The notes under the pieces were generated by a model. It saw only the letters and a list, made by a program, of their open reading frames with translations. It did not search any database and was not told where the DNA came from. Source: Glandiceps talaboti (taxonomy: Eukaryota > Hemichordata > Enteropneusta > Spengelidae). Taken from it: a stretch of DNA of 64,000 nucleotides. The first letter of the stretch is position 1. Every line of letters begins with the position of its first letter. Positions 59,820 through 64,000 of this stretch are shown here, in pieces. The DNA lies in assembly GCF_964340395.1 (NCBI RefSeq), contig NC_135557.1, positions 20,066,225 through 20,130,224 of the forward strand, in the 5' to 3' direction. Position numbers and translations under genes: made by a program.

Positions 59820-62373
59820 TGCTGTGAACTGCCTTGACGAAATTTGTAAACATGTGACAAAAGACTTTCGACACCGTGGAGCTAAAACAGTAAAGAGGAC
59901 ATCTTGGTTTGACAATGAGTGTATGAATGCAAAACGATGTCTGCGACAGCATCTAAATCGTTTTAGAAATAATAGAAATACACAAAACTTAAGACACTAC
60001 CTTGACGCTAAGAAACAGTACACACAATTTATTAAGTATAAGAAGAAAATTCATAATCAACAAAAAGTAGACAGATTTGTTGTATGTGCAAAAGAAAATA
60101 ATTTGCGAAATTTTTGGAGCTATTTTAAAGAATTCGCACCTGGTTTACCAAAGACCATTCGAAAAGAGTCATGGTTTGAATACTTTGCAAACTTATTTGA
60201 CCCCAAAATCCAAAGTGACGAAAGTTTTTCTGATTTTCATGCTCAAATCAAAACTAATTTGACAGAAATTAATGCAGATGTAAATATTGACAGTGATGTC
60301 AATTGTAGAATGTTAGACGAGCCTATTACAGTGGAGGAGGTCAACAATTGTATTCAACAATTAAAGAACAACAAAGCTCCAGGTGTTGATGGTATGGGTG
60401 GTGAATTCTTTAAAAACTCGCCTCAAGTTTTCGCAAATATGTTGTGTAACCTGTTCAATTTGTTGTTATCAAAATGTACCTTCCCACAAGAGTGGGTGAA
60501 AGGTATGATAACTCAAATCTTCAAAAGTGGTAGTCGTGAGAATCCCGGAAATTATAGGGGTATAAATTTACTTCCCGTTATTGGTAAGATATTTTGTTCC
60601 ATTTTATGTAAGAGACTGGATTTATGGTTAAATGAAAACGGTCCTATCATCGAATTACAATCAGCCTTTAAGAAACAGCGGAGTACAGTAGATAATATAT
60701 TTATTCTTAATACTATTATTACAGATTATTTAGCTAAGCCCAAAGGAAGAATGTTTTGTGCATATGTCGATTTTGAAAAAGCCTTTGATAGGGTACAACA
60801 CTATCTACTCTTCTATAAGTTATTCAAATCTGGTATGAAGGGAAATTACTTTCGTACTTTAATGTCAATGTATAGCAATGTTCAAGCTTGTGTTCGAACA
60901 CCTCATGGTTTGACTAACTTCTTTCATTGTAATTGTGGCTTACAACAGGGGTCTGTTATATCCCCACTTTTATTTTGCTTTTTTGTAAATGACATCGAAA
61001 GAGAATTACAAACCGAAAATTCTGCCGGAGTCTATATTGCTGGCCTAAATTTGCGGCTATTACTATTTGCAGACGATCTGGTCTTAATGAGTGATACCGT
61101 CGTTGGGCTGCAAAGATTATTAAATAAATTGTCCACGTATTGTAAACGTTGGCTCCTAAATGTAAATTATGCCAAAACTAAAATTATTGTATCTAAAAGA
61201 GGTGGGATAATTAAGAAAACTGAGAAATGGTTCTTAGATGGGCACAAACTTGACGTTGTCCCTTTTTATAAATACCTCGGAATCATTATGTCGAGTAGCG
61301 GCAAATGGTATTTAGCTCAGAAAACCCTTGCAGCTCAAGCCAGCAAAGCTATGTTTACTGTTAAAAACCAACTCGCTAAACTTGGAGACATACCAGTCAA
61401 AGCCGCGCTTAAAGTTTTTGATGGAAAAATATCACCGATACTCAACTATGCAGCAGAGATTTGGGGTTTTCATAAAGCAACTGACATTGAACGTGTCCAT
61501 AGTAAATTTCTACGTTACATATTGGGTTTAAATCGACATACGCCAAACTGTGCTTCCCTTGCTGAAACCGGTCGTTTACAATTAATTGTTACCAGACAAA
61601 TCAAAATAATCAAATATTGGTTTAAGTTGTTAAATTTGAAACCAGACCGCATCCTGTCTCTATGCTATAAGTATCAGTACAGAACGGCTGAAAATGATGT
61701 AAATTGTTGGGCCCTTGACGTCAAACACTTGTTATGTAGTTTTGGTTTTAGTGAAGTATGGCAGACACAGGGTGTTGGAAATGAAACTAGTTTTATCAAT
61801 ATATTCAAGGACAGGTGCAAGGATATCAATAGTCAACTAATACACAGTGAAATGTTAGAAACCTCTAAACTAGACATGTATTGTAATTTCAAATCTCTAT
61901 TGACCTATGAGATTTACCTAGACGTAGTAGATAAAAAAGTGTTCCGCTATGCACTCTGTCGCCTTCGTACGTCATCTCATCAGCTACAAATTGAAAACTG
62001 TAGATGGGAAAGAACAAAACCCCCTAGAAGTGACCGGGTGTGTCCTTTCTGTCAAAATAGAACAATTGAAGATGAATATCACTTTTGTCTGGTCTGTCCT
62101 ACATATGATGACGTAAGAAAGAAGTACATTCCAGATTATTTCTTCGACCCACCTGTTCTATATAAGTTCTTTATATTATTATCAACAAAACACGAACATT
62201 TAATTAGACAATTCTCACGTTATGTTCACTTTGCTTTTCAGAAAAGAGCTGAAATGATTGAAATGATTGGAAAAATCTAGATGATGGTAAACCACTGTAC
62301 AACTTTTGGTTTATAAAGTTTTGTATATAAAGGCCGGTGGCCTAATATGATACGAATAAAATATTCATTCATT
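59808..62373 (+). mobile_element. Non-LTR retrotransposon inserted in NHL exon B
   Basis: 2,566 bp flanked by the perfect 14-bp target-site duplication cactgacccatcaa (59794-59807 and 62374-62387), present once in copy A. It is 5' truncated (reading open from the first base, endonuclease missing) and ends in aataaaat followed by a short attc repeat. The uninterrupted ORF and perfect duplication indicate a recent insertion. Confidence 0.95.
59824..62280 (+). CDS. Reverse transcriptase ORF of the NHL-exon LINE
   Basis: 818 codons, no interruption. Reverse-transcriptase motifs: N-N-K-A-P-G-V-D-G (about residue 185), N-Y-R-G-I-N-L-L (240), Y-V-D-F-E-K-A-F-D-R-V (313), C-G-L-Q-Q-G-S-V-I-S-P (372), L-L-F-A-D-D-L-V-L (catalytic FADD, 414) and Y-K-Y-L-G-I-I (482). 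Near residue 738 is a C-terminal zinc-finger-like C-P-F-C...H-F-C...C, found in I/Nimb/jockey-type elements. The frame is open upstream of the first ATG to the truncation point, so the true protein was longer at its N-terminus. Enzyme residues look intact, but loss of endonuclease makes this copy dead on arrival. Confidence 0.9.
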   Translation: MNCLDEICKHVTKDFRHRGAKTVKRTSWFDNECMNAKRCLRQHLNRFRNNRNTQNLRHYLDAKKQYTQFIKYKKKIHNQQKVDRFVVCAKENNLRNFWSYFKEFAPGLPKTIRKESWFEYFANLFDPKIQSDESFSDFHAQIKTNLTEINADVNIDSDVNCRMLDEPITVEEVNNCIQQLKNNKAPGVDGMGGEFFKNSPQVFANMLCNLFNLLLSKCTFPQEWVKGMITQIFKSGSRENPGNYRGINLLPVIGKIFCSILCKRLDLWLNENGPIIELQSAFKKQRSTVDNIFILNTIITDYLAKPKGRMFCAYVDFEKAFDRVQHYLLFYKLFKSGMKGNYFRTLMSMYSNVQACVRTPHGLTNFFHCNCGLQQGSVISPLLFCFFVNDIERELQTENSAGVYIAGLNLRLLLFADDLVLMSDTVVGLQRLLNKLSTYCKRWLLNVNYAKTKIIVSKRGGIIKKTEKWFLDGHKLDVVPFYKYLGIIMSSSGKWYLAQKTLAAQASKAMFTVKNQLAKLGDIPVKAALKVFDGKISPILNYAAEIWGFHKATDIERVHSKFLRYILGLNRHTPNCASLAETGRLQLIVTRQIKIIKYWFKLLNLKPDRILSLCYKYQYRTAENDVNCWALDVKHLLCSFGFSEVWQTQGVGNETSFINIFKDRCKDINSQLIHSEMLETSKLDMYCNFKSLLTYEIYLDVVDKKVFRYALCRLRTSSHQLQIENCRWERTKPPRSDRVCPFCQNRTIEDEYHFCLVCPTYDDVRKKYIPDYFFDPPVLYKFFILLSTKHEHLIRQFSRYVHFAFQKRAEMIEMIGKI

Positions 62374-62387
62374 CACTGACCCATCAA

Positions 62388-62612
62388 GTCTTAGTGTACC
62401 CTAAAGGACTCTGTCTGGATCAGTTTGATAATTTGTATGTGTGTGAAGGTAATGGCAAGGAAGGCAAACTGTTGAAATTTAATTCACAGGGTGAATTTGT
62501 GTCACAAATAGCTGACAGTGAAGTGTTTGACCCATGGAGCATTGTTGTTACAGATGACATCATTGCATGGACAGAGTATGAGACTCACTGTGTAAAGATA
62601 TTGTACCGTTAA
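62388..62612 (+). pseudogene. NHL exon, copy B, 3' part
   Basis: Continuation of the propeller after the LINE: the last blade and a half, with Y-P-K-G-L-C-L-D-Q-F-D-N-L-Y-V-C and D-P-W-S-I-V-V, ending at the same TAA as copy A. It differs from copy A by six replacements and no silent change, counting the junction. It now has no start or splice acceptor of its own. Confidence 0.8.
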
Positions 62613-62982
62613 AACAGAGATGACAACATTGTAGAATGTAGACTTCTAAATTTGATTTTGAACTTGAAAATGGTGAGATTTTTTCATGCATAATTTTATT
62701 ATGCAGTGATGTACATATTTCTAAAGACATAACATTATCATACTGGAATAATGTTGTTATTTTGTGATAAAATTGTGACTAAAAGTTTCTATTTTGGATC
62801 AGAATTTGAGTTTACCTTGTATAAAATCGATCGGTTGGTAACTACAAGGTATATTTTTGAATTTTGAATTTTTTAATCATTTTTTTATATCACAGCACAC
62901 AACAACACTGACCGGCTAATACACTGTAGCCCGGTAAACGTTATATCGTGCAGACTGTGATTAGGTTGTCATCTCTGTTTTA
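62610..62982. repeat. Inverted repeat at the NHL B stop codon
   Basis: Counterpart of 12478-12849: both 18-bp arms are unchanged here although the sequence between them has drifted. Confidence 0.75.
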
Positions 62983-64000
62983 TATTTTGATGTATGCAAG
63001 ACATGTAAATTATCTTACCTGTACTTTGACTGAAGTGTTTCACACTTATTTCAGGTAAAAATTCCACTCGATGTCAGTTTTTATCGCTAGATTTAACGAT
63101 TCTTTACCACAGCGACGCAGTACAGTACCAACACTCGTGTCGTACTGGAGAACTAATCCCTCACAGGTCTCATCCGACAGAGGGCGATATTCATCACAGA
63201 CTAACATTCCTTCACACACAGACGACACGCTTCGTGAGGTGGCGAACTTGCGTTTTTTTATAGAATGTACAGTTGTGTTATGTATTTGTCTCTGTTTTAA
63301 GAGATTTGTTGTTATGATTTAATTAAATTTAATTATTTTTCTATCTTTTCAAAGATTTTAATGAGATGTTTTGATCACATTTTAGTAGAAAATAAAACCA
63401 TTCATGACAGACATACAGCGTTTTTATGAAATGGGGAAATTGAAAGTACAATGACTGTTGTTTTAATTCAACATTTTGTAATGTATAATTTGTACTATAT
63501 AGATAGAACTAGTCAACTTTATCAACTTTAATTTATAACAATAGATTAAGGAAGTGATTAAAAGTGAACGAAATCTAGTCAATTGTTTATAATTATCCAG
63601 TGACTATTTTGCAAGAGAAAACATCTAGTCAATTGTTTATATTCAGTGACTATTTTACAAGAGATATCACTTATACTGTGTACAACACAATGTATTAATA
63701 GAAGCATAAACTTTGCAAAGAAAGTGATTTTTGTTTTAATTTTATATGTAATCTATATTTATTCAGAAATATGTCATGAAAACATTAGTTGTGATTCTAA
63801 AACAGATATAGAATGTTAATAAAGTTTATAAATGTGTTCAACTATATTTTCTATCTTCATGTCTGTTTTGTTGTTTTCTAAATAGATGTTATTCCCCAAT
63901 ATTGTTCTTCGTTCAGCCAAGGAAGATACGAGTGACCCAAGGGACTTTTGTCACTACTCGTCTAGCGACTCGTAGTGACAACCCTTAAGTCATGAGTATT
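62613..64000 (+). other. Copy B 3' flank and window end
   Basis: Follows 12481-13766 closely to about 63936, including aataaa near 63393 and 63817. Beyond that the sequence (gggacttttgtcactactcg onward) is unrelated to copy A and partly self-complementary, perhaps another dispersed repeat. No exon seen. Confidence 0.5.

Larger units (their letters stand above)
45450..63936. repeat. Segmental duplication, copy B
   Basis: Colinear with 5235-13766 in blocks: about 45450-46015, 50130-52149, 53200-54133, 55753 onward and 57310-63936, including the NHL exon and 3' flank. It is longer than copy A because of the transposon insertions listed separately, about 4 kb of extra sequence at 46.0-50.1 kb and a local tandem duplication. 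Near 63590-63655 it also carries an extra tandem copy of about 50 bp. Confidence 0.85.

Overview
This is AT-rich animal nuclear DNA: split genes with GT-AG introns, many microsatellites, several non-LTR retrotransposons and small inverted-repeat transposons, and domains known from animal innate-immune and cell-death signalling (SAM, Death, NHL, TRADD-N-like). A marine invertebrate (lophotrochozoan or invertebrate deuterostome) fits best; the sequence does not fix the species. Exons were joined by hand from splice sites and reading phase, so the gene models are inferences.

GENE 1 (+, 86-12480): four exons encode SAM - Death - basic linker - six-bladed NHL propeller, about 489 aa if translation starts at the ATG at 88. 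Its stop codon lies inside an 18-bp inverted repeat. An antisense 5'-truncated LINE sits in intron 2, and a large repeat-filled intron 3 separates the linker from the NHL exon.

13.8-26.9 kb: no confident gene. It holds minisatellites, two large compound microsatellites sharing the same 3' flank, a duplicated CCAAT-box/splice-donor module (possible alternative first exons), diverged ATGCAAAT-containing repeats split by a SINE-like piece, and hairpin/MITE-type inverted repeats.

GENE 2 (+, 26949-38735 and beyond): at least twelve exons, all joined in phase 1. In order they encode a hydrophobic N-terminal segment, a GT4-type glycosyltransferase-like domain lacking the usual E-x7-E glutamates, two TRADD-N-like domains, a transmembrane helix, a coiled coil with eight near-identical 32-residue repeats, a PAM2-like motif (predicted poly(A)-binding-protein ligand) and a Pro/Gln/Gly-rich region. 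Two phase-compatible 3' ends exist: a short exon at 44102 ending in a CaaX-like tetrapeptide, or the second NHL exon at 59224. I know of no described protein with this whole architecture.

38.7-44.1 kb holds a 3.2-kb minisatellite of 39-bp units and an (AGTAC)n tract. 45.4-63.9 kb is a second copy of the gene 1 3' segment (intron 3, NHL exon, 3' flank). Since duplication, copy B gained a TA-flanked 1,050-bp pogo/Tigger-like element, a TTAA-flanked MITE, an antisense LINE, a local tandem duplication, and a LINE inserted inside the NHL exon with a perfect 14-bp target-site duplication. Copy A gained a 51-bp minisatellite expansion. The two NHL copies differ at 24 codons by replacement and only 3 silently, and many replacements fall at equivalent positions of the six blades. 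The window therefore reads as a fast-evolving cluster of death-fold/propeller genes assembled from phase-1 exon modules.
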